From an uncultured Steroidobacter sp. (GTDB lineage: Bacteria; Pseudomonadota; Gammaproteobacteria; Steroidobacterales; Steroidobacteraceae): a stretch of DNA of 64,000 nt. Every line of letters starts with the position of its first letter. Within the stretch, counting starts at the first letter, position 1. The DNA is taken from assembly GCA_938008435.1 (NCBI GenBank), contig CALLKK010000018.1, forward strand, positions 186,001 to 250,000, read 5' to 3'. Below the pieces are notes generated by a model, which saw nothing but the letters and a program-made list of their open reading frames with translations, had not been told where the DNA came from and did not search any database. Made by a program: the position numbers and the translations under genes. This document shows, piece by piece, positions 1 to 9,928 of the stretch.

Positions 1-608
1 TGCCGTCGGGACCGATCGCGTTCCTGCCGCTCGCCGACGGTCGCAGCTCGATCGTCTGGAGCACCAAGCCGACCCATGCGGCTGCGCTCGTGAACGGGCC
101 TGAGGAAAGCGTCGAAGCTGAGCTTGAAGCAGCGATCGACGGCCTGCTCGGCAAGGTGACGTTGGCAGCGGGGCGCGCGTCGTTCCCCTTGCGCGTGATG
201 CATGCTCGCTCGTACTGCGCCGAACGTTTCGTGCTCGTCGGCGATGCCGCGCACACCGTGCATCCGCTAGCGGGACAAGGCGTCAATCTGGGCTTTCTCG
301 ATGGCGCAGCGCTCGTCGAGGTGCTGGCGGATGCGGTGCGCGGCGGGGCGACGCAAGAGACTTTCTGCGAGCAGCGCGTGCTGCGCAGATACGAGCGTTG
401 GCGCAAGAGCGAGAACACGCTCGCGCTTGCCTTCATCGACGGATTGAACCGCTTGTTCTCGACGGATGCGAGCCTGCCGGGTACGGTGCGTCGCCTCGGG
501 CTTGGGCTCGTCGATCGGGCCGGACCGCTCAAGCGCTTCTTCATGAGCCGCGCGATGGGGACGGGCGGCGAGCTGCCCGAGCTGGCGCGCGCGGTGCGCG
601 CACGGTGA
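1..608 (+). CDS. UbiH/UbiF/VisC-family FAD-dependent hydroxylase, C-terminal part
   Basis: This is the 3' end of a gene that begins before the window; the reading frame is open from base 3 to the TGA at 606-608. Members of this family are FAD monooxygenases that hydroxylate the ring of ubiquinone precursors at the inner membrane. The visible part has the GPIAFLPL...SIVWST segment and the FAD-ribityl motif VLVGDAAHTVHPLAGQGVNLG, which are typical of UbiH/Coq6-type enzymes. The Rossmann GxGxxG motif lies outside the window, so UbiH, UbiF and UbiI cannot be told apart. The family call is firm; the exact ring position it acts on is not. Confidence 0.85.
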   Translation, partial: PSGPIAFLPLADGRSSIVWSTKPTHAAALVNGPEESVEAELEAAIDGLLGKVTLAAGRASFPLRVMHARSYCAERFVLVGDAAHTVHPLAGQGVNLGFLDGAALVEVLADAVRGGATQETFCEQRVLRRYERWRKSENTLALAFIDGLNRLFSTDASLPGTVRRLGLGLVDRAGPLKRFFMSRAMGTGGELPELARAVRAR

Positions 609-636
609 CGCTCGCTCGGATCTCCTGCCATGGTCG

Positions 637-663
637 GCGCCGCCGCGTGGCGGGCGGCGGCGC
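637..663 (+). terminator. GC-rich perfect hairpin after the UbiH-like gene
   Basis: A 10-bp perfect inverted repeat (arms 637-646 and 654-663, GCGCCGCCGC type, 7-nt loop) starts 28 bases after the stop codon. There is no T run after it, so it is not a classic intrinsic terminator. It may still mark the 3' end of the transcript. The rest of 609-870 holds no gene that I can recognise. Confidence 0.3.
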
Positions 664-870
664 GTGACAACTGTGCGTATAGCTTTCCTTGCCGGCGCTC
701 GTATTCGTTACACTTCGCGGCCTATGCGTGCCGGCGCGGGCAGCTCACGGCGGGAATACCACCAACCAAGCCGCTACTCGCAGGGCCCGCGGCCGTGCTC
801 CGTCAACGTTCGCTCGAAGAGCAGATGGGTTTCGGGCGGCTCGGCGACGGCCGTTTCGTGAACGCAGTGC

Positions 871-2403
871 ATGAACAATAGGCACATCTACATCCTCGCG
901 GCGCTGCTGACCGTGCTCGGCATCGGCCTGTTCACATACAAGGCCAAGGTGCTGGGCTTTCCGGTTCGACCGCAGCAGCAGACGCAGACATGGACGATCG
1001 AGGCAGCGCTGCGCTTCGATCCGGGTCCCGCCGCCGTCAAGGCAACATTGCGCATCCCGAGCCTGACGCCCGGCTATTCGCTGCTCGATGAGAACTTCAT
1101 CTCCCGCGGCTTCGGCGTGACGACGTATATCGCGCCTGCCGGGCGCGAGGCGCAATGGTCGGTCCGTCAAGCCGCCGGACCGCAGACGATGTACTACCGC
1201 GCCGTCGTCTATCGCGACGAGACGCGCCTTGCGGAAGATACGACGCCGCCGTTTCCGACACCGCCCGAGCTCGACGAGGCTTCGCAGCTGGCGCTCGAAG
1301 CGCTCATTGCCGAGGTGCGCCGGCAATCGGCCGACGTGGCGAGCTTTACGGTGCAGCTCTTGAGGCGCATCAATCAGGGCGATCAGGATCCATACGTTCG
1401 CGTTTTCCTAAAGCGCGGCGACACGCAGGCCGATCGCGCGCAGCTCGCGACGATGCTGCTCGCCGGCGCCCAGATTCCGGCGCGAGTCGCGCATGGCGTA
1501 TTCCTGCGCAGTGCGCCGGGCGCGGTCCAGCCAGAGTCGATCCTCGAAGTGCACGACGGCGTGCAATGGCTTTACTTCAATCCGACGACTCTGCAGCAAG
1601 GGTTGCCGCCGGATTTTCTCATCTGGTGGCGCGGCGACGATCCGATCGCCGAAGTGACGGGCGGCTCGAATCTCGACGTGACGCTCGCCGTCCAGGAAAA
1701 CCTCCTGCCGGCGATGGTGGTTGCCGAGCGACGTGCGGAACAGAGCGGCTCGCACGCAGTGGATTTCTCGCTGTTCGCGCTGCCGATCGCGACGCAGGCG
1801 GTCTACAGCGTCCTGCTCATGATTCCCATCGGCGCGCTCGTGATCGTGCTGCTGCGCAATTTCGTGGGCGTGAAGACCTTCGGCACCTTCATGCCGGTGC
1901 TGATCGCGCTGGCCTTTCGCGAGACGCGGCTCGTCTGGGGCATCCTGCTCTTTGCGATCATCGTCGCGCTCGGCCTCTTGATCCGCTTCTATCTCGAGAA
2001 GCTGCGCCTGTTGCTCGTGCCGCGCCTGACCTGCGTGCTGACGGTCGTCGTGCTGCTCATGGTGGCGATCAGCATCGTGAGCCAGAAACTCGGGCTGCAG
2101 CCGGGGCTGTCGCTCGCGCTGTTCCCGATGGTGATCATCTCGATGACGATCGAGCGCATGTCGATCGTGTGGGAAGAGCGCGGCGCGTCGGAGGCGATTC
2201 AGGAAGGCATCGGCAGCCTCATCGTCGCGGCGATTGCCTACCTCGTGATGGGCATCGCCTGGCTCGAGCACTTGATGTTCGTCTTCCCGGAGCTGCTGCT
2301 GCTCGTCATCGTCGGAGCGCTGCTCGCCGGACGCTACACCGGGTATCGGCTGCTCGAGCTGCGCCGCTTCAAAGGCGTGCTGCCGGAGCACCTCGCGCAA
2401 TGA
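871..2403 (+). CDS. Inactive transglutaminase fused to 7 transmembrane helices (UUP1-type)
   Basis: The protein is 510 residues. It has an N-terminal membrane anchor (about residues 8-24), an extracytoplasmic region of about 270 residues that fits the degenerate transglutaminase-like domain of this family, and then a block of hydrophobic helices from about residue 300 to 500. The family is known from comparative genomics as a partner of an ATP-grasp ligase and a RimB-like protease; its biochemical role is not settled. Here the ATP-grasp gene follows after a 29-base gap in the same direction, so the two probably form one operon. ATG 871 gives the anchor at the right distance from the N-terminus, though the ribosome binding site is weak. 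The protease partner is not in the window. Confidence 0.75.
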   Translation: MNNRHIYILAALLTVLGIGLFTYKAKVLGFPVRPQQQTQTWTIEAALRFDPGPAAVKATLRIPSLTPGYSLLDENFISRGFGVTTYIAPAGREAQWSVRQAAGPQTMYYRAVVYRDETRLAEDTTPPFPTPPELDEASQLALEALIAEVRRQSADVASFTVQLLRRINQGDQDPYVRVFLKRGDTQADRAQLATMLLAGAQIPARVAHGVFLRSAPGAVQPESILEVHDGVQWLYFNPTTLQQGLPPDFLIWWRGDDPIAEVTGGSNLDVTLAVQENLLPAMVVAERRAEQSGSHAVDFSLFALPIATQAVYSVLLMIPIGALVIVLLRNFVGVKTFGTFMPVLIALAFRETRLVWGILLFAIIVALGLLIRFYLEKLRLLLVPRLTCVLTVVVLLMVAISIVSQKLGLQPGLSLALFPMVIISMTIERMSIVWEERGASEAIQEGIGSLIVAAIAYLVMGIAWLEHLMFVFPELLLLVIVGALLAGRYTGYRLLELRRFKGVLPEHLAQ

Positions 2404-2432
2404 GCAGCGGCATCGAAAGGAGCGCTTGAGCG

Positions 2433-3389
2433 ATGTTCTGGCGTGCGCGGCGGCTCAAACAGGAGGGCGTGCTCGGCCTCAACATGCGCAATGGCGAGTA
2501 CATCCTGCGGTTCAATCCGCGCAGCCGTTATCCGCTGGTCGACGACAAGCTCCGCACCAAGCAGCTCGCGCTGCAGGCGAACATCGCCGTGCCGCCGCTC
2601 TACGGCGTAATTCGCACCCAGCACGATATTCGTCTGCTGCCGGACATCGTCCGCGAGCACCCGCAATTCGTGCTCAAGCCCGCGCACGGCAGCGCTGGCG
2701 ACGGCATCGTCGTCATCGCCGGGCGCAGCGGCTCGCGCTATCGCACCATCGGCGGGACGCTGCTCGATGAAGAGTCGCTCGCGCATCATCTGTCGAACGC
2801 GATCAACGGCCAGTTCAGTCTGGGCGGCGTGCAGGATGTGGTGATCGTCGAGTACATGGTGCAGTTCTCCCCGGTGTTCGAGAGCTTGAGCTACCAGGGC
2901 GTGCCGGACATCCGAGTGATTGTCTTTCGCGGCATTCCGATCATGGCCATGGTGCGACTGCCGACGCGCGCGTCGGGCGGGAAGGCCAACTTGCATCAGG
3001 GGGCGGTGGGCGCGGGGATCGATCTTGCGACCGGCGTGACGCTGACCGGCGTCCTCGGGACGGAAGTCATCACACATCACCCCGACACGGGCAATCCGAT
3101 CGCCGGCGTCAAGGTCCCCGACTGGGACACGATGCTCGACATCGCCGCGCGCTGCTACGAGCTCACGGGGCTCGGCTACATCGGCGTGGACATCGTTCTC
3201 GATCGCGATCGCGGCCCGCTCGTGCTCGAGCTCAACGCCCGACCCGGGCTCGCCATCCAGATCGCCAATCGCCAGGGACTGCTGCGTCGCTTGCAGATCT
3301 GCGAGCAACGCGCCGATTTCAATGCGCCGCCGGCAGAGCGCGTCGCGTTCGCGAAGCAGGCGTTCAAGCACCCCGTCGCAGCCGCGTAA
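2433..3389 (+). CDS. ATP-grasp alpha-L-glutamate ligase-like protein
   Basis: The product is 318 residues with ATP-grasp features: the nucleotide-binding stretch FVLKPAHGSAGDGIVVI near residues 80-96 and the metal-binding LELNARPGL near the C-terminus. Enzymes of this fold join a carboxylate to an amine or other nucleophile with ATP. The subfamily is the one annotated as alpha-L-glutamate ligase-like or sugar-transfer-associated ATP-grasp and is usually encoded beside the membrane transglutaminase-like protein, as it is here. A GAAAGGAG sequence at about 2413-2420 precedes ATG 2433. The substrate is unknown; peptide or glutamate addition to an envelope target is only a guess from the family. 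Confidence 0.8.
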   Translation: MFWRARRLKQEGVLGLNMRNGEYILRFNPRSRYPLVDDKLRTKQLALQANIAVPPLYGVIRTQHDIRLLPDIVREHPQFVLKPAHGSAGDGIVVIAGRSGSRYRTIGGTLLDEESLAHHLSNAINGQFSLGGVQDVVIVEYMVQFSPVFESLSYQGVPDIRVIVFRGIPIMAMVRLPTRASGGKANLHQGAVGAGIDLATGVTLTGVLGTEVITHHPDTGNPIAGVKVPDWDTMLDIAARCYELTGLGYIGVDIVLDRDRGPLVLELNARPGLAIQIANRQGLLRRLQICEQRADFNAPPAERVAFAKQAFKHPVAAA

Positions 3390-3422
3390 CGGCGCGGAAC
3401 GAGCCGTCGCGCGCTCGATGCA

Positions 3423-3757
3423 TCATTCGGGCGTCAGCGCGTCGATCTTCGCCGCGCAGATGAAATCGTTCTCCGACAGCCCGCCGATGGCGTGCGTGTA
3501 GAACGTCACGCGGCAATAGCCGTAGCCGACTTCGAGGTCGGGATGATGATCTTCGGTGTTGGCGATGTGCGCCACGGCGTTCACGAAGCTCATCGTGTGG
3601 TAGAAGTTGCGGAACTTCCATTCGCGGCGGATGCGTTTGGCATCGTTGCTGAGCTGCCAGGCGGGATCGAGTTGTTTGCGCAACGCTTCCGCTTCGGCGC
3701 GTGTCAGCGGTTCGACGCCGCCTTCGCACGGCTTGCAGCGCTTTTGGGTCAGCTCGC

Positions 3758-3761
<4 letters not shown>
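3423..3761 (-). CDS. Pterin-4a-carbinolamine dehydratase (PCD/DCoH family)
   Basis: A 112-residue protein starting MSELTQKRC. It dehydrates 4a-hydroxy-tetrahydropterin, the by-product of aromatic amino acid hydroxylases. The active-site signature is visible as AHIANTEDHHPDLEVGY (the family's [E/D]xxHHP followed by a basic or aromatic segment), and WKFRNFYHTMSFVNAV matches the family helix. Its ATG overlaps the stop codon of the upstream ispG by four bases (ATGA), so translation is likely coupled. No phenylalanine hydroxylase gene is in the window, so the physiological partner is not shown. The start is well fixed by the overlap and by the usual family length of about 100-115 residues. Confidence 0.9.
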
Positions 3762-4981
<1,220 letters not shown>

Positions 4982-5376
4982 AGCTGGGAATCTGCAATGG
5001 GAGAGCGCCATTGTAGCGAGTTCGGGGCCCCCGGCGGCGTCCCAGTATTCAGCCGCCGTCCGCTCGGCTAACATAGCGGCACCCATCGCAAGATGCGGCC
5101 GGAGAGAGTGCGCTCGGTCGATCCCGCAGCCGCACCGCCGAAGGCGCAACCGCCCGGAAACGCTCAGGCACACGAACGGCGTATCTCTGCGACGCAGCGC
5201 GTCCAGCGCATGCTCGTCGCTCGAAGGGCTCTGGAGAGTAGCGCAGCCTCGTCGCTGCGCTCACCGAAGGGGAGAGGTGCAGCGCGCACCCGATCTCTCA
5301 GGTCACCGGACAGAGGGGCGCGGGTCGCAAGGCGATCCAACGAAATCTGTCAGTGTGTGCTTGCCGGAGCATCCAG
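4982..5376 (+). other. Divergent intergenic region between ispG and gcvT
   Basis: This 395-base gap carries the leader of the glycine cleavage operon. A tandem glycine riboswitch fills about 5097-5320. A TAACAT at 5069-5074 could be a -10 element with a transcription start near 5081, just in front of the riboswitch; its -35 match is poor (TATTCA at 5046-5051), so the promoter is tentative. No protein-coding gene is evident. Confidence 0.6.
5097..5320 (+). promoter_or_regulatory. Tandem glycine riboswitch (two aptamers)
   Basis: Two successive copies of the glycine aptamer pattern are readable. Aptamer 1 has GGAGAGAGTG (5101-5110), the core CGCCGAAGGCGCAA (about 5136-5149) and GGAAACGCTCAGGCACACG (about 5156-5174). 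Aptamer 2 has CTCTGGAGAGTAGC (5230-5243), TCACCGAAGGGGAGA (about 5261-5275) and GATCTCTCAGGTCACCGGAC (5292-5311) followed by AGAGG. The two are joined directly, as in known cooperative glycine riboswitches. The element lies in front of gcvT, the expected target: glycine binding should turn on expression of the glycine cleavage genes. The order of elements and the downstream genes make the call strong; the switching structure was not folded. Confidence 0.93.
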
Positions 5377-6459
5377 ATGGGCTTCAAGACGCCTCTTTAC
5401 GAAACGCATGTCGCCGCCGGCGCCCGTATGGTCGACTTCGGCGGCTGGGACATGCCCGTCCACTACGGTTCCCAGATCGAAGAGCACCATGCGGTGCGGC
5501 GCGCCGCGGGCATGTTCGACGTGTCCCACATGCTCAGCGTCGATGTGCGCGGCGCGCGGGCACGCGAGTTCCTGCGCTACGTGCTCGCGAACGACGTGGC
5601 CAAGCTCAAGTCGCCCGGCAAGGCTCTCTACAGTTGCATGCTCAATGAGTCGGGCGGAGTCATCGACGATCTCATCGCGTACTTCCTCGACGACACGTGG
5701 TATCGCCTCGTCGTCAACGCCGGCACGCGCGAGAAGGATCTTGCCTGGCTCACGTCGCACGCCGCGGCTTTCCAAGTCGAGATTCTTCCTCGTACGGATC
5801 TGGCCATGATTGCCGTGCAAGGCCCGCAGGCCCGCCAGCGGGCAGTCGCAGTGCTCGGCGAGCACGGCCAAAGCGCGCTCACGTTGGAGCCCTTCTTCGG
5901 TCGCGAGCTCGGTCCGTACTTCGTCTCGCGCACCGGTTACACGGGCGAGGATGGTTGGGAGATCGCCATGCCCGCAAGCGAGGCGGCGGATGTGTGGCAA
6001 CGCCTGAAGCAGCAGGGCATTGCCCAGTGCGGACTCGGCGCGCGCGACACGCTGCGGCTCGAAGCCGGCATGAATCTCTACGGCAACGACATGGACGAGT
6101 CGGTCTCGCCGCTCGAATCGGGCTTGACGTGGACTGTGGCGTTCGAGCCGGTCGACCGCGATTTTCTCGGGCGCAGGGCGCTCGAAGCGCAGCGGGCAAA
6201 CGGCGTGGCGCGCAAGCTCGTCGGCCTCGTGCTCGAAGAACGCGGCGTGCTGCGCAGCCATCAGCAGGTATTCGTGCCCGGCGGCGGCGAGGGCGAAGTG
6301 ACGAGCGGCACGTTCTCGCCCACGCTCGAACGTTCCATCGGTTTCGCTCGCGTGCCGGCGGCTGCCGCCGACCGCGTCGAAGTGGACATCCGCGGCAAGC
6401 GATTGCCGGCGCGTATCGTCAAGATTCCGTTTGTGAGGAACGGCAAAGCGCTCATTTGA
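5377..6459 (+). CDS. gcvT: Glycine cleavage system T protein (aminomethyltransferase)
   Basis: A 360-residue aminomethyltransferase that takes the aminomethyl group from lipoyl-GcvH, releases ammonia and makes 5,10-methylene-THF. The N-terminus KTPLYETHVAAGARMVDFGG and the segments HYGSQIEEHHAVR and RTGYTGEDGWEIAMP are characteristic. ATG 5377 is preferred over the in-frame codon at 5353 because GGAGC at 5366-5370 sits at proper spacing and homologues start just before KTPLYETH. It is the first gene after the glycine riboswitch. Confidence 0.97.
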   Translation: MGFKTPLYETHVAAGARMVDFGGWDMPVHYGSQIEEHHAVRRAAGMFDVSHMLSVDVRGARAREFLRYVLANDVAKLKSPGKALYSCMLNESGGVIDDLIAYFLDDTWYRLVVNAGTREKDLAWLTSHAAAFQVEILPRTDLAMIAVQGPQARQRAVAVLGEHGQSALTLEPFFGRELGPYFVSRTGYTGEDGWEIAMPASEAADVWQRLKQQGIAQCGLGARDTLRLEAGMNLYGNDMDESVSPLESGLTWTVAFEPVDRDFLGRRALEAQRANGVARKLVGLVLEERGVLRSHQQVFVPGGGEGEVTSGTFSPTLERSIGFARVPAAAADRVEVDIRGKRLPARIVKIPFVRNGKALI

Positions 6460-6543
6460 TGCGACAGCGTGCCGCTGCGACCGCGTCGTTCGTTCGCCGC
6501 GTCACGCCGTCATCCCGTCACTTCAGCACAAGAAGGTTCCGAC

Positions 6544-6936
6544 ATGTCTGCCATCCCCGCCAATCTCAAATATCTCGAATCGCACGAATGGGCCCGTGCC
6601 GAAGCGGACGGGACCGTTACGGTCGGTATCTCGGATCACGCGCAGAACGCGCTCGGCGACCTCGTATTCGTCGAGGTTCCCGAGGTGGGCGCGGTGCTGA
6701 CTAAGGGTGCGGCGGCCGCCGTGGTCGAGTCCGTCAAGGCGGCATCGGATGTCTACACGCCCGTCTCGGGCGAAGTGGTCGCGACGAACGATGCGCTCAA
6801 AGGCTCGCCCGAGCTCGTCAATCAGGATCCGTACGGCGAGGGCTGGCTGTTCAAGATCAAGCCGTCGAACCCCGCCGAGCTCGACACGCTGCTCGATGCC
6901 GCAGCGTACGGGAAGGTGGTGGAAGCGGAGCACTAA
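6544..6936 (+). CDS. gcvH: Glycine cleavage system H protein (lipoyl carrier)
   Basis: A 130-residue carrier protein that shuttles the aminomethyl group between the P and T proteins on a lipoyl arm. The lipoylation site is Lys65 in VVESVKAASDVY, followed by the conserved PVSGEVVATN. The start at 6544 has AGAAGG at about 6530-6535 upstream. The lipoyl group would be made by the lipA and lipB products encoded 41 kb downstream in the same window. An 84-base gap separates it from gcvT. Confidence 0.97.
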   Translation: MSAIPANLKYLESHEWARAEADGTVTVGISDHAQNALGDLVFVEVPEVGAVLTKGAAAAVVESVKAASDVYTPVSGEVVATNDALKGSPELVNQDPYGEGWLFKIKPSNPAELDTLLDAAAYGKVVEAEH

Positions 6937-7011
6937 CCGTGTGACGCGCCGCGCGTCGCGGTCATTGCGTCTGTCACTGCATCGTCAGATCACTCGTTAA
7001 CCGAGAGCGAT

Positions 7012-8376
7012 ATGCCTTTCATTCCCCACACCGAAGCCGACGTGCGCGAGATGCTCGCCACGATCGGCGCGCCCAGCATCGAGGCGTTGTTCGAGGAGAT
7101 TCCCGCCGAGCTGCGCACGCGCGAGCTCACCGGTATTCCGCCCGCGCTCAACGAGATGGAAATCGCGCGCCTCATGCATGAGCGTGCGCAGCAGGACGGC
7201 ACGCCGCTCAATTTCATCGGCGCGGGCGCCTACGACCATCACATCCCCTCGGCGGTGTGGGCCATCGTGACGCGCGGCGAGTTCTACAGCGCGTACACGC
7301 CGTATCAGGCGGAGGCGAGCCAGGGCACGCTGCAGCTGCTCTACGAATATCAGACGATGATGACGCGCCTGACCGGCATGCAGGTGTCGAACGCCTCGTT
7401 GTACGACGGCGCTTCTGCCTTGGCCGAAGCCGCGCTCATGGCAGTGCGTGCACACCGCCGGTCGAAATCCGCGCGCATCCTGGTGCCGGCGACGGTCAAC
7501 CCAACCTACCGGCAGGTCGCTCACACGATCACGGAAGGGCAGCGTCTCTCGTTCGACGTCGTGCCGTACGAGCCTGCGCTTGGCACGTTCGATCCGAAAC
7601 GGCTCGCGCAATACGAAGGGCAGGACATCACCGCCGTCGTCATACAGCAGCCGAATTTCTTCGGTCTGTTCGAGGATGTGGATGCGATCACCGACTGGGC
7701 GCATGCCAACGGCGCGCTCGTCATCGCAGTGGTCAATCCGCTGTCGCTCGCACTTCTCAAGCCGCCGGGCGAATGGGGCACGAAGGGCGTCGATATCGTG
7801 GTGGGCGACGGCCAACCGCTCGGTGTGCCGCTGTCCTCGGGCGGGCCTTATTTCGGCTTCATGACGACGCGCATGGAGCACGTACGGCAGATGCCCGGCC
7901 GCATCATCGGCCGCACCGTCGATCTCGACGGTAAGCCCGGCTACACGCTCACCTTACAGGCGCGCGAGCAGCACATTCGCCGCAGCAAGGCGACGTCGAA
8001 CATCTGTACCAATCAAGGGCTGCTCGTGACGGCGGCGACGATCTACATGTCGATCATGGGCGCCGAGGGACTCGAGCGCGTCGCGGCGACGTCGCAGCAG
8101 CAGACGACGGCGCTCGTCGAAGCGTTGACGCGCATTCCCGGCGTGACGCTCGCATTCGATGGGCTGCGTTTCCACGAAGCGGTGCTGCGTCTGGATCGGC
8201 CGGTAGCGCCGCTGCTCGCGGCGCTCGCCGAGCGCGGCATCGTCGGCGGCTACGACTTGTCGCGGCACTATCCCGAGCTCGGTCATGCGCTGCTCGTCTG
8301 TGCGACGGAAAAGCGCACCGACGAGGATATCGCGCGTTATGCAGGCGCGCTCGCCGAGCTCTTGAAGTCCGCCTGA
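7012..8376 (+). CDS. gcvPA: Glycine dehydrogenase (decarboxylating) subunit 1
   Basis: A 454-residue protein matching the N-terminal half of glycine dehydrogenase (P protein). Typical features include YDHHIPSAVW near residue 75, FYSAYTPYQAEASQG and, toward the C-terminus, SNICTNQGLL. Together with the next gene it forms the two-subunit P protein that decarboxylates glycine. The split is the normal bacterial alternative to the fused GcvP of E. coli, and the two halves are separate full-length genes rather than a broken one. It lies 75 bases after gcvH in the same operon. Confidence 0.96.
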   Translation: MPFIPHTEADVREMLATIGAPSIEALFEEIPAELRTRELTGIPPALNEMEIARLMHERAQQDGTPLNFIGAGAYDHHIPSAVWAIVTRGEFYSAYTPYQAEASQGTLQLLYEYQTMMTRLTGMQVSNASLYDGASALAEAALMAVRAHRRSKSARILVPATVNPTYRQVAHTITEGQRLSFDVVPYEPALGTFDPKRLAQYEGQDITAVVIQQPNFFGLFEDVDAITDWAHANGALVIAVVNPLSLALLKPPGEWGTKGVDIVVGDGQPLGVPLSSGGPYFGFMTTRMEHVRQMPGRIIGRTVDLDGKPGYTLTLQAREQHIRRSKATSNICTNQGLLVTAATIYMSIMGAEGLERVAATSQQQTTALVEALTRIPGVTLAFDGLRFHEAVLRLDRPVAPLLAALAERGIVGGYDLSRHYPELGHALLVCATEKRTDEDIARYAGALAELLKSA

Positions 8377-8415
8377 CGCCGCGAGGAGCTTCGCTCTACG
8401 ACGCGCACGCCACTC

Positions 8416-9918
8416 ATGACACACGGATCGCTTTCAGCTTCACCGCGTATGGCCATGCACGAACCACTCATCTTCACGCACTCGCGCGCCGGGCGCCGTG
8501 CTGCCGGACAGTATCCTCGCGAGGTCGAGGCCAAGGTGCCTGAGCATCTGCGGCGCAAGCGGCCGGCGGCGCTGCCCGAGGTTTCCGAGCTGCAGGCCGT
8601 GCGGCATTTCACGCGTCTGTCGCAGCTCAACTTCTCGATCGACACGCACTTCTATCCGCTCGGCTCCTGCACGATGAAGTACAACCCGCGGGCGTGCAAT
8701 GAGCTCGCGATGCTGCCGGGCTTTCTCGCGCGCCATCCGCTCGCGCCGGAGAACTTAAGTCAAGGCTTCCTGGCCTGCTTGTACGAGCTGCAGGAGATGC
8801 TGAAGGAAGTCACCGGCATGAAAGGCGTGTCGCTGACGCCGATGGCGGGTGCGCAAGGCGAGTTCGCCGGCGTGGCGATGATTCGCGCCTATCACCGCGC
8901 GCGCGGCGATCATGAGCGCACCGAGATCATCGTGCCCGACGCAGCGCACGGCACGAATCCCGCGACGGCCACGATGTGCGGCTGCACGGTGATCGAAATC
9001 CCTTCGCTTCCGAACGGCGACATCGACCTCGACGCGCTCAAGCAGGCGCTCGGGCCGAAGACGGCGGGCATCATGCTCACCAATCCGTCGACGCTCGGCG
9101 TGTTCGAACGCAACATTCGCGAGGTCGCCAGGCTCGTGCACGAGGCTGGCGGGCTGCTGTACTACGACGGCGCCAATCTCAACGCCATTCTGGGTAAGGT
9201 GCGGCCCGGGGACATGGGATTCGACGTGATCCACATGAACCTGCACAAGACGTTCTCGACGCCGCATGGCGGCGGCGGCCCGGGCTCGGGCGCGGTGGGC
9301 GTCGGCGAACGCTTGCTGCCGTTCCTGCCGGTGCCGATCGCCGCCAAAGAAGGCGAGCGCTACCGTTGGCTCGACGAGCGCGATCTGCCGCAGACGATCG
9401 GCCGCCTCTCGGCCTTCATGGGCAATGCCGGCGTGCTGCTGCGCGCGTACGTGTACATGCGCATGCTCGGTCGCGAGGGCATGCATCGCGTCGCGGACTT
9501 CGCGGCGTTGAATGCGAACTATCTGCTCGCGCGGCTGCGTGCCGAGGGCTTCGATGCCGCGTATCCGGAGCGCCGCGCCAGCCACGAGTTCATCATCACG
9601 CTCAAGCGCCAGGCAAAGGAGCTCGGCGTGAATGCGATGGACTTCGCGAAGCGGCTGCTCGATTACGGCTTCCATGCGCCGACGACTTACTTCCCGCTGC
9701 TCGTGCCGGAGTGCTTGCTGATCGAGCCCACCGAGACGGAAGCGAAGGAAGATCTCGACGCGTTCGTGGCGGCGATGGTCGCGATCCAGCGCGAGGCCGA
9801 GCAGGATGCCGCCAAGGTCAAGGGCGCGCCGTACACGTTGCCGGTGCGGCGTCTCGACGACGTGCGCGCCGCCAAGCAGCTCGATCTCGCGTACGTGGAG
9901 CCCGAGCAAGGCGCTTGA
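8416..9918 (+). CDS. gcvPB: Glycine dehydrogenase (decarboxylating) subunit 2
   Basis: The PLP-binding half of the split P protein, 500 residues from ATG 8416. The PLP lysine is in HMNLHKTFSTPHGGGGPG (Lys about 278). FYPLGSCTMKYNPR, MAGAQGEFAG and DAAHGTNPAT are further family signatures. The exact start is uncertain: ATG 8449 and ATG 8455 are closer to where homologues begin (EPLIFTHSRAGRRA), so the N-terminal 11-13 residues may not be translated. It ends the gcv operon; dgkA follows 10 bases later. Confidence 0.96.
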   Translation: MTHGSLSASPRMAMHEPLIFTHSRAGRRAAGQYPREVEAKVPEHLRRKRPAALPEVSELQAVRHFTRLSQLNFSIDTHFYPLGSCTMKYNPRACNELAMLPGFLARHPLAPENLSQGFLACLYELQEMLKEVTGMKGVSLTPMAGAQGEFAGVAMIRAYHRARGDHERTEIIVPDAAHGTNPATATMCGCTVIEIPSLPNGDIDLDALKQALGPKTAGIMLTNPSTLGVFERNIREVARLVHEAGGLLYYDGANLNAILGKVRPGDMGFDVIHMNLHKTFSTPHGGGGPGSGAVGVGERLLPFLPVPIAAKEGERYRWLDERDLPQTIGRLSAFMGNAGVLLRAYVYMRMLGREGMHRVADFAALNANYLLARLRAEGFDAAYPERRASHEFIITLKRQAKELGVNAMDFAKRLLDYGFHAPTTYFPLLVPECLLIEPTETEAKEDLDAFVAAMVAIQREAEQDAAKVKGAPYTLPVRRLDDVRAAKQLDLAYVEPEQGA

Positions 9919-9928
9919 GGACAACTCC

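Noticed and set aside
7012..9918. Possible frameshift splitting glycine dehydrogenase into two genes
   Set aside because: The two-subunit P protein is a normal form; both halves have their own starts, stops and a 39-base gap.
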